Shown: positions 1 through 7,905 of the stretch, one piece after another
How the letters are laid out: every line of letters starts with the position of its first letter
Position numbering within the stretch: position 1 is the stretch's first letter
Assembly (NCBI GenBank): GCA_044226685.1
Contig: JBGAGP010000048.1
Span: forward strand, 1 to 30,235
Source: Dongia_A sp044226685
GTDB lineage: Bacteria; Pseudomonadota; Alphaproteobacteria; Dongiales; Dongiaceae
Length of the DNA stretch: 30,235 nucleotides
Reading direction: 5' to 3'
The notes under the pieces: model-generated
Seen by the model: only the letters and a program-made list of their open reading frames with translations
Told to the model about the DNA's origin: nothing
Database searches by the model: none
Translations under genes and position numbers: made by a program

Positions 1-2497
1 AGAGCATCGCCGCCTGGCCCGGCCGGGCGCTGGTCGCCTCTTCGATCAGATCCGCCGCGGCTTCCTCCAGCAGCGCGTCCATCGCCTCGCCGCCGACCTC
101 CGTGGCGCCGAGGGTGATGAGGACCGGCACCGCCAGCGGCGTCACCCGGTCGAGCCGGCGCAAATCGATCTTGCCCCGCACCCGCTTCAGGAAATCGCCC
201 AGGCGCTGCAGGTCGGCGAGGTTCCAGGCCGCGTCCTGCCGCGTCGCCCGCAGCAGGATGTGGTCAGGCTCATGCTTGCGCAGCACGTCATAGATGAGAT
301 CGGCGTTGAAGGTGATCTGCCGGCGGGTCTTCTCCTCGCCCGGATAGCGCCGCTCGATCAGCCCTGCCACCACCGCGACATTGCGGAAGCTGCGCCGTAG
401 CATGGAGGAATCGTCCATCCATTCCTCCAGGTCGTCGCCCAGCATGTCGATCTCGAACAGCCGGTCGATCTGCTCCTGGGTCGGCGCGCCAAGCGCCCAG
501 GTAGCGAGCACGTAGTCGGTGGCGACGAAGCCGAGCGGCTTCAGCCCCGCGCGCTCCATCCGCCGGGTCAGCAGCATGCCCAGGGTCTGGTGCGCGATAC
601 GGCCCTCGAAGCAATAGGCGACGAGGAATTCCTTGTTGCCGCGCGGGAAGCTCTCGATCAGCAGCCGGTCGCGGCCGGGCAAGGTCGAGCGCCAGCGCTG
701 CAGCCGCAGCCATTCCTGCACCTCCTCCGGCAGATCCGCGTGCTGGCGCGGATCGGCAAGCATGGCGCGCACCCGTTCGGCCAGGCCCGTGGTCAGCGGC
801 AGGCGGCCGCCGCCATAGATCGGCACCTTGGGCTCGCCGCTCTTGGCCAGCGAGCAGATCACCGACATCTCCTGGATGCCCTCGAAGCGCAGCAGGCGGC
901 CGGCGAACTGGAACGTGTCGCCGGGCAGCAGGCCTTGGGCGAAATATTCCTCGACTTCCCCCAAGGATTGACCGGGGGCCATGCCGCGGCCAAGGCGCAC
1001 CTTCAGCATCGTCGATTCCACGATGGTGCCGACATTCATTCGGTATTGCCGCACCACCGTGGGATTGGCGGCGCGCCAACCGCCGCCGATCTCGCGCAGG
1101 CGGCGCCAGCGCTCATAGGCCTTCAGCGCATAGCCACCGTCGCGCACGAAGCCGAAGACGCGGTCGAACTCCTCGCGCGGCAAGTCCGCATAGGGTGCGG
1201 CGTCGCGCACCTCGTCATAGAGCGCATCGGGCTGCACCGGCCCGGAACAGGCGAGGCCGAGGATGTGCTGCGCCAGCACGTCGAGGCAGTAGGGCCGCGG
1301 CGGATATTCGTCGAGGTCCTTGGCCAGCGTGGCGTCGATCGCCGCCTTGCATTCCAGCACCTCGAAGCGGTTGGCCGGCACCAGCAGGGCGCGGCTCGGC
1401 TCGTCCAGCCGGTGGTTGGCGCGGCCGATCCGCTGCAGCAGGCGGCTGGCGCCCTTGGGGGCGCCCACCTGCACCACCAGGTCGATGTCGCCCCAATCGA
1501 TGCCGAGGTCGAGGGACGAGGTTGCCACCACGGCGCGCAGGCTGCCCTTGGCCATCGCCGCCTCGATCTTGCGCCGCTGCTCCACCGCCAAGCTGCCGTG
1601 ATGCAGCCCGATCGCCAGATTGTCGTCGTTCATCCGCCACAGCGCCTGGAACACCAGCTCCGCCTGGGCGCGGGTATTGACGAAGACCAGCGTGGTCCGG
1701 TGCCGCTTGATCGCGTCATAGACCGCCGGCACCGCATGCAGCGCCATGCGCCCGCCCCAGGGCACCCGAGCCTCGGGCACCAGGATGCCGATCTCCGGCG
1801 TGGCGCCATCGCGGCCGCGGATGATGTCGAGCTTGCGCGCGCCGAATTGCAGATGCCCGGCCAGGCGCTGCGGATCGGCCACCGTGGCGCTGAGGCCGAG
1901 GAAGCGGCAATGCGGCGCGAGGCGCCCCAAGCGGGCGAGGCCGAGCGACAGCAGCTGGCCGCGCTTGGAATCGGCCAGCGCGTGCAGCTCGTCGATGATC
2001 ACGGTGCGCAGCTCGCTGAAATATTCCGGCGCCTCGTCATAGGAGAGCAGCAGGGCCAGGCTTTCCGGCGTCGTCAGCAGGATGTGCGGCGGATGCTTGC
2101 GCTGCCGCTGCCGCCGGTTCTGCGGCGTGTCGCCGGTCCGCGTCTCGCTCTCGATTCCAAGTCCCATCTCCGCGATCGGCGTCTCCAGGTTGCGCGCCAC
2201 GTCGACGGTCAGCGCCTTCAGCGGCGAGATGTAGAGGGTGTGGATGCCCTTGCGTTTTTCCGCGGGCCGCTTCGCCTTGGATTGCTCCAGCGGGTCGACC
2301 TCCGCCAGCTCGACCAGGCTTGGCAGGAAGCCGGCCAGCGTCTTGCCGCCGCCGGTGGGGGCGATCAGCAGCGCCGAGCGCCCGGCCTGGAGTGCTGCCA
2401 GCACCGCCAACTGATGCTCATGCGCCGCCCAGCCCCGGTTCTGGAACCAGGCGGCAAAACGGGCCGGCAGAGGGCTCAGATCGCGCTTTTCGCTCAT
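1..2497 (-). CDS. Ligase-associated Lhr-like DEXH DNA helicase (3' end cut by window edge)
   Basis: ATP-dependent superfamily 2 helicase of the Lhr-core type that accompanies a bacterial ATP-dependent ligase and exonuclease, presumably acting in DNA repair. The reading frame stays open from the ATG at 2497 to the left edge, about 832 codons. Visible landmarks are Walker A APTGGGKT near residues 46-53, the DELH box in IIDELHAL, the motif GLSATVAD, the second RecA domain with SSLDLGIDWGDIDLVVQVG and the motif QRIGRANHR, followed by the winged-helix/Lhr C-terminal region. Family members are about this long, so only a few C-terminal residues should be missing. The start has no strong ribosome binding site, but no better upstream start is seen. 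It is divergent from the exonuclease gene, with 78 bp between the start codons, which should hold both promoters. The identity is secure at the level of Lhr-like helicase; the exact substrate is inferred from the neighbours. Confidence 0.93.
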   Translation of the reverse strand, partial: MSEKRDLSPLPARFAAWFQNRGWAAHEHQLAVLAALQAGRSALLIAPTGGGKTLAGFLPSLVELAEVDPLEQSKAKRPAEKRKGIHTLYISPLKALTVDVARNLETPIAEMGLGIESETRTGDTPQNRRQRQRKHPPHILLTTPESLALLLSYDEAPEYFSELRTVIIDELHALADSKRGQLLSLGLARLGRLAPHCRFLGLSATVADPQRLAGHLQFGARKLDIIRGRDGATPEIGILVPEARVPWGGRMALHAVPAVYDAIKRHRTTLVFVNTRAQAELVFQALWRMNDDNLAIGLHHGSLAVEQRRKIEAAMAKGSLRAVVATSSLDLGIDWGDIDLVVQVGAPKGASRLLQRIGRANHRLDEPSRALLVPANRFEVLECKAAIDATLAKDLDEYPPRPYCLDVLAQHILGLACSGPVQPDALYDEVRDAAPYADLPREEFDRVFGFVRDGGYALKAYERWRRLREIGGGWRAANPTVVRQYRMNVGTIVESTMLKVRLGRGMAPGQSLGEVEEYFAQGLLPGDTFQFAGRLLRFEGIQEMSVICSLAKSGEPKVPIYGGGRLPLTTGLAERVRAMLADPRQHADLPEEVQEWLRLQRWRSTLPGRDRLLIESFPRGNKEFLVAYCFEGRIAHQTLGMLLTRRMERAGLKPLGFVATDYVLATWALGAPTQEQIDRLFEIDMLGDDLEEWMDDSSMLRRSFRNVAVVAGLIERRYPGEEKTRRQITFNADLIYDVLRKHEPDHILLRATRQDAAWNLADLQRLGDFLKRVRGKIDLRRLDRVTPLAVPVLITLGATEVGGEAMDALLEEAAADLIEEATSARPGQAAML

Positions 2498-2575
2498 GAC
2501 AGCTTGCGGAACAAAACCGGATCATCATAGGTTAAAGGCCTGGCAAGACAACGATTTTGAATCCGCGGGATTTCA

Positions 2576-3583
2576 ATGCCCTTGCACCCACAGGCCTGGC
2601 TGAAGGCGCTGCCCGGCGGGCTTTATTGCGAGCCGGGCGGGTTCTTCATCGACCCGTCGCGCCCGGTCGACCGGGCCATCGTCACCCATGGCCATGGCGA
2701 CCATGCGCGCGCCGGCCATGCCAAGGTGGCGGCGACGGCGGAGACGCTGGCCATCATGGAGGTGCGCTATGGCGCCGGCTTCGCCCGCCAGACCCAGGCG
2801 CTCTCCTACGGCGAACGCCTCACGCTGGGCGACGTCACCGTCATGCTGGAGCCGGCGGGACATATCCTGGGCAGCGCCCAGGTGGTGCTGGAGCATGGCG
2901 GCAGCCGCGCCGTCATTTCCGGCGACTACAAGCGCCGCTTCGATCCGACCTGCCCGCCCTTCACGCCGGTCCACTGCGACGTCTTCATCACCGAGGCGAC
3001 GTTCGGCCTGCCGGTCTTCCACCATCCGCCGGACAAACAGGAGATCGCCAAGATCCTGCATGCCCGCGCGCTGTTCCCTGAGCGCAACGTCCTGGTCGGC
3101 GCCTATTCGCTCGGCAAGTGCCAGCGGGTCATCGCTTTGCTACGCCGCGCCGGCTATGACCGGCCGATCTATCTGCACGGCGCGCATCAGGCCTTGTGCG
3201 ACCTCTATGTGCGGCTCGGCCAGGATCTGGGACTGCTGCTGCCCGCCACCGTCGCCGACACCAGGTCGATCCGGAACGAGATCGTGCTCTGCCCGCCTTC
3301 GGCCATCGGCGAGATCTGGAGCCGGCGCCTAGGGGATCCGGTGCCGGCGGTCGCCTCCGGCTGGATGCGCATCCGCGCCCGCGCGCGCCAGGCGCGGGCC
3401 GAACTCCCACTCATCATCTCCGACCATTGCGACTGGGACGAGTTGCTGATGACGGTGGGCGATGTCGACGCGCCGGAAGTCTGGGTGACCCATGGCCGCG
3501 AGGAAGCGCTGATCCACGCCATCGCCCAAGGCGGCCGCAAGGCGCGCGCATTGTCGCTGGTGGGGTACGAGGACGAGGAATGA
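2576..3583 (+). CDS. Ligase-associated DNA exonuclease, metallo-beta-lactamase fold
   Basis: Predicted nuclease of the MBL/beta-CASP superfamily, in the subfamily found beside bacterial ATP-dependent DNA ligases; likely prepares DNA ends for ligation. The 335-aa product has the metal-binding HxHxDH signature as HGHGDH at residues 38-43, a later GH within EPAGHILGSAQ, the metal-binding aspartate in SGDYK, and ITEATFG and WVTHGREEAL near the C-terminus, matching the two-metal MBL core. There is no signal peptide, so it is cytoplasmic. It starts 78 bp from the divergent helicase and is followed, after a 265-bp gap filled by a dispersed repeat, by the ligase. The family assignment is strong; nuclease activity is known for relatives, not shown here. 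Confidence 0.9.
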   Translation: MPLHPQAWLKALPGGLYCEPGGFFIDPSRPVDRAIVTHGHGDHARAGHAKVAATAETLAIMEVRYGAGFARQTQALSYGERLTLGDVTVMLEPAGHILGSAQVVLEHGGSRAVISGDYKRRFDPTCPPFTPVHCDVFITEATFGLPVFHHPPDKQEIAKILHARALFPERNVLVGAYSLGKCQRVIALLRRAGYDRPIYLHGAHQALCDLYVRLGQDLGLLLPATVADTRSIRNEIVLCPPSAIGEIWSRRLGDPVPAVASGWMRIRARARQARAELPLIISDHCDWDELLMTVGDVDAPEVWVTHGREEALIHAIAQGGRKARALSLVGYEDEE

Positions 3584-3610
3584 GTTTTCCCCTTCTCGTC
3601 AATAAAACCG

Positions 3611-3837
3611 CCTTCCCCCCTTGCGGGGGAAGGCAGCGGAGACTTGGCGAACGCAGTGAGCCTAGCCGCAGCCGGATGGGGGGTCGCGCCGTGCCGGCGC
3701 GCATCGCCGGAGGCGATAGGAAGCGGAGATTCTTCGCGGAGAAACTTGGCGCTGCAACACCTCCCTTCCCCACCTTCCCCCGCCCCGTCGGCGCATGCCG
3801 ACATTCGTCGGCGGTGGGGGGAAGGAGCACACCGAGT
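3611..3837 (+). repeat. Dispersed intergenic repeat A, copy 1
   Basis: This stretch of about 227 bp recurs at 27342-27570 in the same orientation with only scattered differences. Shared blocks include a CCTTCCCCCC...GGGGGAAGG hairpin at the left end, GCGAACG(C/A)AGTGAGC, GCAGCCGGATGGGGGGT, GCATCGCCGGAGGCGATA, and the right-end palindrome around GTCGGCGCATGCCGAC followed by ATTCGTCGGCGGTGGGGGGAAG. It fills the gap between the exonuclease and ligase genes and ends 11 bp before the ligase ATG. It contains no convincing gene and no transposase. Confidence 0.85.
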
Positions 3838-3848
3838 GGTCGGGACTA

Positions 3849-5459
3849 ATGCAGCCCTTCGCCGACCTGCTCGACGCCCTTTCCTATCAGCCGGCGCGCA
3901 ACGGCAAGCTGGCGCTGATCGCGGATTATCTGCGCCATGCGCCGGACCCCGATCGCGGCTATGCGCTGGCGGCGCTGTGCGGCGAGATCGACCTGCCCGG
4001 CCTGAAGCCGGCGGCGTTGCGCGAGATGGTGGGCGCGCGCGTCGATCCGGAGCTGTTCGGTTGGTCCTACGACTATGTCGGCGATTTGGCGGAGACCATC
4101 GCCCTGATCTGGCCGGCCGACGCCGGGGCACAACATCCGCCGCCGCGCCCGAGTCCACCTCTGGGCGAAGTGATCGAGCGCCTGCGCCTCGCCGCGCGGG
4201 CGGAGGCGATGATGCTGATGGCGGGCTGGCTCGACGGCCTCGACCCGACCGGGCGCTGGGCGCTGCTGAAGCTCTGCTCCGGCGCGCTCCGGGTCGGCGT
4301 CTCGGCGCGGCTGGCGAAGACGGCGCTGAGCCAGCTCGGCGACATTCCGCTGGAGGAGATCGAGGAAATCTGGCCGCAGCACGCGCCGCCCTATGCCGAG
4401 ATCTTCGCCTGGGTCACGGGCGCGGCACCGCGCCCGGCCGCGCGCAACGTGCTCGGCTTCCGGCCCTTGATGCTGTCGCACCCCATCGAGGACAGCGATT
4501 TCGCCAATCTCGCGCCGCATGACTTCGCCGCCGAGTGGAAATGGGACGGCATCCGGGTGCAGATCGCCGCCAGCGGTGGCGGCCAGGCGCGGCTCTATTC
4601 CCGCGCCGGCGAGGAGATCACCGCATCCTTTCCCGATCTCATCGAGGCGCTGGATTTCGACGCCGTGCTGGACGGCGAATTGCTGGTGGCGCGACGCAAG
4701 GACGAGGCGATCGAGGTCGCACCGTTCAACGACCTGCAGCAGCGCCTGAACCGCAAGAAGCCCGGCGCCGCGCTGATCCTCGCCCATCCGGCGCATGTGC
4801 GGCTCTATGACGTGCTGTCGATCGGCGGCGAGGATCTGCGGCCGCTGCCGCTGCGCGAACGTCGCGCGCGGCTGGAATCCTGGTACGCGGAGAAGCCGCG
4901 CCCGCGCCTCGATTTGTCGCCGCTCATCGCCTTCGCCGATTGGGACGCGCTGGCACGGCTCCGCGCCGATGCGCGCAACGCCGGCATCGAGGGCCTGATG
5001 CTGAAGCGCTGGGAGAGCCCGTATCTCGCCGGCCGCATCAAGGGCCACTGGTTCAAGTGGAAGCGCGACGCACTGACCATCGACGCGGTGCTGATGTACG
5101 CCCAGCGGGGCCACGGCAAGCGCAGTTCGTTCTACTCCGATTTCACCTTCGGCTGCTGGCGGGCTTCAAGTGAAGGCGGCCGCGAGCTGGTGCCGGTGGG
5201 CAAGGCCTATTCCGGCTTCACCGACGAGGAGCTGAAGCAGCTCGACCGCTTCGTGCGCAGCCACACGGTGGAGCGTTTCGGGCCCGTGCGGGTGCTGGCG
5301 CCAGCACTGGTCGCCGAGTTCGCCTTCGACAGCGTGCAGCAGTCAACGCGGCATAAATCCGGCCTCGCCTTGCGCTTCCCGCGCTTCCACCGCATCCGCT
5401 GGGACAAGCCGGCGGAAGAGGCCGACGAGGTCGAGACGCTGAAGAAGCTGGCGACGTGA
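3849..5459 (+). CDS. ATP-dependent DNA ligase (bacterial ligase with associated exonuclease/helicase)
   Basis: Seals nicks in DNA using ATP, through a ligase-AMP intermediate; in this gene context it is expected to serve a repair pathway rather than replication. The 536-aa protein has an N-terminal helical DNA-binding domain (about 1-180), the adenylation domain with motif I KWDG at residues 231-234 in EWKWDGIRVQ, motif III around FDAVLDGELLV, motif IV in GIEGLMLKR, motif V in WFKWKRDALTIDAVL, and a C-terminal OB-fold ending with a RFPRFHRIRWDKP tail typical of the group. An upstream in-frame ATG at 3795 lies inside dispersed repeat A and would add 18 unlikely residues, so the ATG at 3849 is chosen, although it has only a weak ribosome binding site. 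It follows the exonuclease on the same strand. Confidence 0.92.
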   Translation: MQPFADLLDALSYQPARNGKLALIADYLRHAPDPDRGYALAALCGEIDLPGLKPAALREMVGARVDPELFGWSYDYVGDLAETIALIWPADAGAQHPPPRPSPPLGEVIERLRLAARAEAMMLMAGWLDGLDPTGRWALLKLCSGALRVGVSARLAKTALSQLGDIPLEEIEEIWPQHAPPYAEIFAWVTGAAPRPAARNVLGFRPLMLSHPIEDSDFANLAPHDFAAEWKWDGIRVQIAASGGGQARLYSRAGEEITASFPDLIEALDFDAVLDGELLVARRKDEAIEVAPFNDLQQRLNRKKPGAALILAHPAHVRLYDVLSIGGEDLRPLPLRERRARLESWYAEKPRPRLDLSPLIAFADWDALARLRADARNAGIEGLMLKRWESPYLAGRIKGHWFKWKRDALTIDAVLMYAQRGHGKRSSFYSDFTFGCWRASSEGGRELVPVGKAYSGFTDEELKQLDRFVRSHTVERFGPVRVLAPALVAEFAFDSVQQSTRHKSGLALRFPRFHRIRWDKPAEEADEVETLKKLAT

Positions 5460-5649
5460 GACGAAACCGTCATCTCCTTGCGCATCGATGGCGTGCGCCA
5501 GTGACCCGACTGATCGATCGCTTACTGGCGCCGCCGTTCTTGACCAAGGCGGCTGACGGAATACACGGGTGACCGTTATTTTCGGCGGTCGGATCAGCGG
5601 GAAGGCGACAACGAACTGCCGCACGATCGGCTGCGACATCAGAGCCGGA

Positions 5650-5678
5650 TTGCCCAGGCCGATCCGCTGTGACAAAAT
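5650..5678 (+). promoter_or_regulatory. Possible sigma-70-type promoter for the small secreted protein
   Basis: TTGCCC at 5650-5655 is separated by 17 bp from CAAAAT at 5673-5678, a weak match to -35/-10 elements, ending 34 bp before the chosen GTG start. It was recognised by eye only. Confidence 0.25.
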
Positions 5679-5688
5679 TCCCTGTCAG

Positions 5689-5703
5689 CAAATCACTGAT
5701 TTG
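5689..5703. promoter_or_regulatory. 15-bp perfect palindrome upstream of start (operator candidate)
   Basis: CAAATCACTGATTTG has seven-base arms around a central base. It lies just after the possible -10 element and about 10 bp before the GTG start at 5713, overlapping the start of the ribosome binding region, a position suited to a repressor site or a small hairpin controlling translation. Confidence 0.4.
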
Positions 5704-5712
5704 GGGGCCGGC

Positions 5713-6099
5713 GTGCTGCAAAATCACCGCCTATTGGTCGCATTGGCTGTTTCCGTCGTCTTGAGCGCCCCGCTGCAAGCCCGCGCGCAAAACGGAACGC
5801 CCAGCAGCGCGCAACTCATGGTCAGCACCGAGGTGCAGGAGGACATCGCGATCTATCTGCGAAACGCAACCAACTCCTCGAGGTTCTGGGCGCTTGCCAT
5901 CAGCACTGACGGGACCAGGAGTCAGCGGACGAGTTGTCCAAAGACCGATACCAGCGGACCGATTGATTGCTACTATGGCGTTGGCCATCCGTCGCAAGAG
6001 CGAACCGATCGCCGCTCGCTGAAAGACTGCGGCTCCGACTGCATCCTCGTGTACTCCGGGATCACCAAGACCTTCAGCGGCGAGATTGTGCCTAAGTAG
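5713..6099 (+). CDS. Small secreted protein of unknown function with paired cysteines
   Basis: I do not recognise this family. The 128-aa product begins at a GTG preceded by GGGGG, and starts with a typical Sec signal peptide: basic NHR, hydrophobic LLVALAVSVVLSAPL, cleavage near QARAQ. The mature ~100 residues contain ISTDGT, a TSCPKTDTSGPIDCYYGVG segment and DCGSDCILVYSG, so four cysteines form close pairs likely to be disulfide-bonded in the periplasm. Codon use is visibly less GC-biased than in neighbouring genes, with many A/T-ending codons, which suggests recent acquisition. It sits between the ligase and a broken oxidoreductase remnant. Being a real gene is supported by the signal peptide and cysteine pattern, not by homology. 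Confidence 0.6.
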   Translation: MLQNHRLLVALAVSVVLSAPLQARAQNGTPSSAQLMVSTEVQEDIAIYLRNATNSSRFWALAISTDGTRSQRTSCPKTDTSGPIDCYYGVGHPSQERTDRRSLKDCGSDCILVYSGITKTFSGEIVPK

Positions 6100-6113
6100 C
6101 GAAGGACGGGCCT

Positions 6114-6326
6114 TCGAAGCCTGGGAGATGCCATTGCTTCGGCACCGATGCCCTCGCCGAAGCGATCCAAACCCAGTGCCGTGCCCCGCCAAAGCCGCCG
6201 GCCCGCGCCCGCGCAGGCGACGTCTGGGTGGTGGGGTAGCCCTGCCCAGCTAGCCGGAAGTAGCCCTCCACCTCCCGATCGAAACCGAGTATGGGACAAA
6301 CCGTCGGGGGTGAAGAAGCTGATGGC
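6114..6326 (-). pseudogene. Frameshifted C-terminal remnant of a DAO-family FAD-dependent oxidoreductase
   Basis: Read on the minus strand, 6326-6297 encodes ...FFTPDGL; after one extra base at 6296 the next frame gives PILGFDREVEGYFRLAGQG and TTQTSPA; then the first frame resumes with RRLWRGTALGLDRFGEGIGAEAMASPRLR. Joined, these match the usual end of amino-acid oxidase/glycine-oxidase-like proteins: TPDGLP(V/I)xGFD, a GFFxLAGQGGYGxQTxPA FAD-contacting segment, then an RGxxLPxDL...Gxx...LxPxRLR tail. The GG of the GQGGYG motif is reduced and two frame changes are needed, so it is not functional. Its upstream part has been replaced by the MAPEG gene, which ends at 6331. The recognition is from family pattern memory, not an alignment. 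Confidence 0.6.
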
Positions 6327-6330
6327 TTGA

Positions 6331-6726
6331 TCAGCCGCGCAGGACCAGCGGCGCCAGGTTGGCGATGGCGCCGGAGATCAAAGCGAAGAAGGTAAGCATC
6401 ATGCCGGCGCCGCGGAACTGGAGCTTCTCCGCCTCCTGGTTCACGCCATAGGCATGCAGCAGCCTTCCTGCGACCAGCGCGACGCCGATCAGGTGCAGGC
6501 TCCAGGCCGGAACGCCCTGCCATTCCGCCAGCGCCATCAGCAGCAGCGCGAAGGGCGCGTACTCGGCGAAATTGCCCTGCACACGCTGGCGCCGCAGCAG
6601 GCGCTGGTCGCCGCCATCGCCCAGGCTGACCTTGGCGCGCTGCCGCTGGAAGATGACGCGCAGGCTGAGGGCGACGAAGACCACCGCCAGGACGGCGGCA
6701 TAGATCGGCGTGACGGCAAGCGGCAT
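6331..6726 (-). CDS. MAPEG-family integral membrane protein
   Basis: The 131-aa protein belongs to the MAPEG group of small membrane proteins (eicosanoid and glutathione metabolism in eukaryotes; in bacteria mostly uncharacterised, with some glutathione transferase activity). It shows four hydrophobic segments: about 5-23, 55-69, 74-91 and 105-127. Family features are the RV...QR(A)KVSLGDGGD loop near 23-40, RVQGNFAEYAPFALLLMALAE, GRLLHAYG, and RGAGMMLTF. GGAGC-like bases precede the ATG at 6726 on the minus strand. Downstream it abuts the oxidoreductase remnant; upstream, 81 bp away, is the small unknown gene ending at 6808, on the same strand. Confidence 0.88.
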   Translation of the reverse strand: MPLAVTPIYAAVLAVVFVALSLRVIFQRQRAKVSLGDGGDQRLLRRQRVQGNFAEYAPFALLLMALAEWQGVPAWSLHLIGVALVAGRLLHAYGVNQEAEKLQFRGAGMMLTFFALISGAIANLAPLVLRG

Positions 6727-6807
6727 GGCGGCGCTCCACGGCGGGAGGAACGAGAGCTGCAGGATATGCCAGATACGAAGAAGCGGTGCGGCTGGATGTC
6801 CGGCCGG

Positions 6808-7140
6808 CTAGGGCTGCCCGCCGCCGCGCGTCCGCCGGCCGCCGCGACGGCCCCGGCCGGCATTGGCGCCCGCCTCGGCCGTCTGCTGCAGCAGCAGATG
6901 CAGGCGCTGGATCGGATGCCGGGCGCCAATGTCGCCCAGTGCCTCCAGGGCCGGCCGGTAGCGCGCGGCCAGGCTGGCGGCGATGGCGGGCGCATCGGCA
7001 TCGACCGGCAGCGACAGCATCCACGACAGCAGCAGATCCTCGGCCGGGCCGGGAAATTCCGCGCCCATCTCGAAGGCCTGCTCGATCAGCCGCTTGGGAT
7101 CCGCCCCGGCCTCTGCCGTTTCGGCGGCCGGGCTGGTCAT
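6808..7140 (-). CDS. Small protein of unknown function with Arg/Gly-rich tail
   Basis: I do not recognise this 110-aa product. It begins MTSPAAETAEAGADPKR and is predicted to be helical and alanine-rich, with LLLSWMLSLP and LHLLLQQTAEAG, and ends in a GRGRRGGRRTRGGG-type basic tail that could bind nucleic acid. The start at 7140 is chosen because its ATG overlaps the stop of the upstream DUF3047 gene in an ATGA junction, which implies translational coupling; a longer reading frame back to 7326 would lie entirely inside that gene. No signal peptide is seen. Confidence 0.62.
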   Translation of the reverse strand: MTSPAAETAEAGADPKRLIEQAFEMGAEFPGPAEDLLLSWMLSLPVDADAPAIAASLAARYRPALEALGDIGARHPIQRLHLLLQQTAEAGANAGRGRRGGRRTRGGGQP

Positions 7141-7901
7141 GGCGCCCCGCCCTGCTGCGTCGTGAGGCCCTGCAACGTTGTCATGCCGATATCTCCATAC
7201 CAGCCTTCTACCAAGGCGCCGGTCTGGTCGCCATCCGTCATCACGCAGACGCCGTCCACCCGGTCGATGTCGCGCTTGAAGATGCGCCGGAAATCCTCGC
7301 GCAGATTGCGCCGTTCCGCCACCCAATCGCCCGGCCGCGCCGGGCCGCTCTCCGCCGCCAGTTCATAGGCCTGCGGGCTGAACGCGTTGGGCCAGGCGGC
7401 GCCCTGGGCCTCGCCCTGCGACCAGACATACTGGATGGCGATGACCGAGCCGGGCAGGAAGCCGTCGCGATGCAGGAAGCTCACGCGCAGGCCCTGGTCG
7501 TCGCCGGCGCGGCTGCGCTCGTCGCCGCGGACGGGCGCCCGGTCCAGGCGCCAGCGCCAGGTCGCCACCGGCAGGCTGGCGAGGTCGATCTCGGTTTCGC
7601 GGCACAGCACCGACGCCGTCCCGCTGGCCGTCGCATGCAGCGCGGTGGCCGCGCCGTCGCGCTCCAGGCGGTAGCGCGTCTCGCCGGCGAAGGAATGCGC
7701 CTCCCAGCCCGCCAGGTCGCCGGCGGAAAAACGCCCCAGGGCCGCCTCCGTCACCGCCGCCCCGGCGTATGACAAGATGCCGTGCCAGAGCGCGGGGCCA
7801 CACACAAGAAGCAGGGCCGCGAAGACGAGGGAACGCTTCCGCAGCGCAATAAAACGCGGTGAAGATTCGATTGGCCGAGGTTGTTGACGACACTGGTTCA
7901 C
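7137..7901 (-). CDS. DUF3047-domain exported or membrane-anchored protein
   Basis: The 254-aa protein matches the DUF3047 pattern: W-A...Y.L..DG...L.A.A..SAS.L, TWRWRLDRAP, DERSRAGDDQGLRVSF, a hydrophobic VIAIQYVWS with G...PNAFSP, PGDWVAERRNLREDFRRIF and a final GVCVMTDGDQTG..V..WYGDI. Residues about 24-45 form a single hydrophobic segment after RKRS, a signal anchor or uncleaved signal peptide. The function of the domain is unknown; a periplasmic sugar- or ligand-binding beta-sandwich is often guessed. The start is a GTG at 7901; no in-frame ATG precedes the hydrophobic segment. An iron-control-element-like palindrome sits just upstream, and the small 110-aa gene is coupled downstream. Confidence 0.8.
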   Translation of the reverse strand: MNQCRQQPRPIESSPRFIALRKRSLVFAALLLVCGPALWHGILSYAGAAVTEAALGRFSAGDLAGWEAHSFAGETRYRLERDGAATALHATASGTASVLCRETEIDLASLPVATWRWRLDRAPVRGDERSRAGDDQGLRVSFLHRDGFLPGSVIAIQYVWSQGEAQGAAWPNAFSPQAYELAAESGPARPGDWVAERRNLREDFRRIFKRDIDRVDGVCVMTDGDQTGALVEGWYGDIGMTTLQGLTTQQGGAP

Positions 7902-7905
7902 GTTT

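Larger units (their letters stand above)
5460..5712. other. Non-coding gap between the ligase and a small secreted-protein gene
   Basis: No convincing gene is seen in these 253 bp. Base composition is less GC-rich than the surroundings. The right end carries a possible promoter and a 15-bp palindrome, entered separately. An in-frame extension of the downstream gene reaches back to 5569, but its residues look like translated non-coding DNA. Confidence 0.6.

Noticed and set aside
590..2530. 646-aa plus-strand open frame
   Set aside because: It is antisense to the Lhr-like helicase, whose minus-strand frame carries all helicase motifs; long shadow frames are expected in GC-rich DNA.
3795..3848. 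18-residue N-terminal extension of the ligase
   Set aside because: The codons lie in dispersed repeat A, also present before an unrelated gene, so the ATG at 3849 is preferred.
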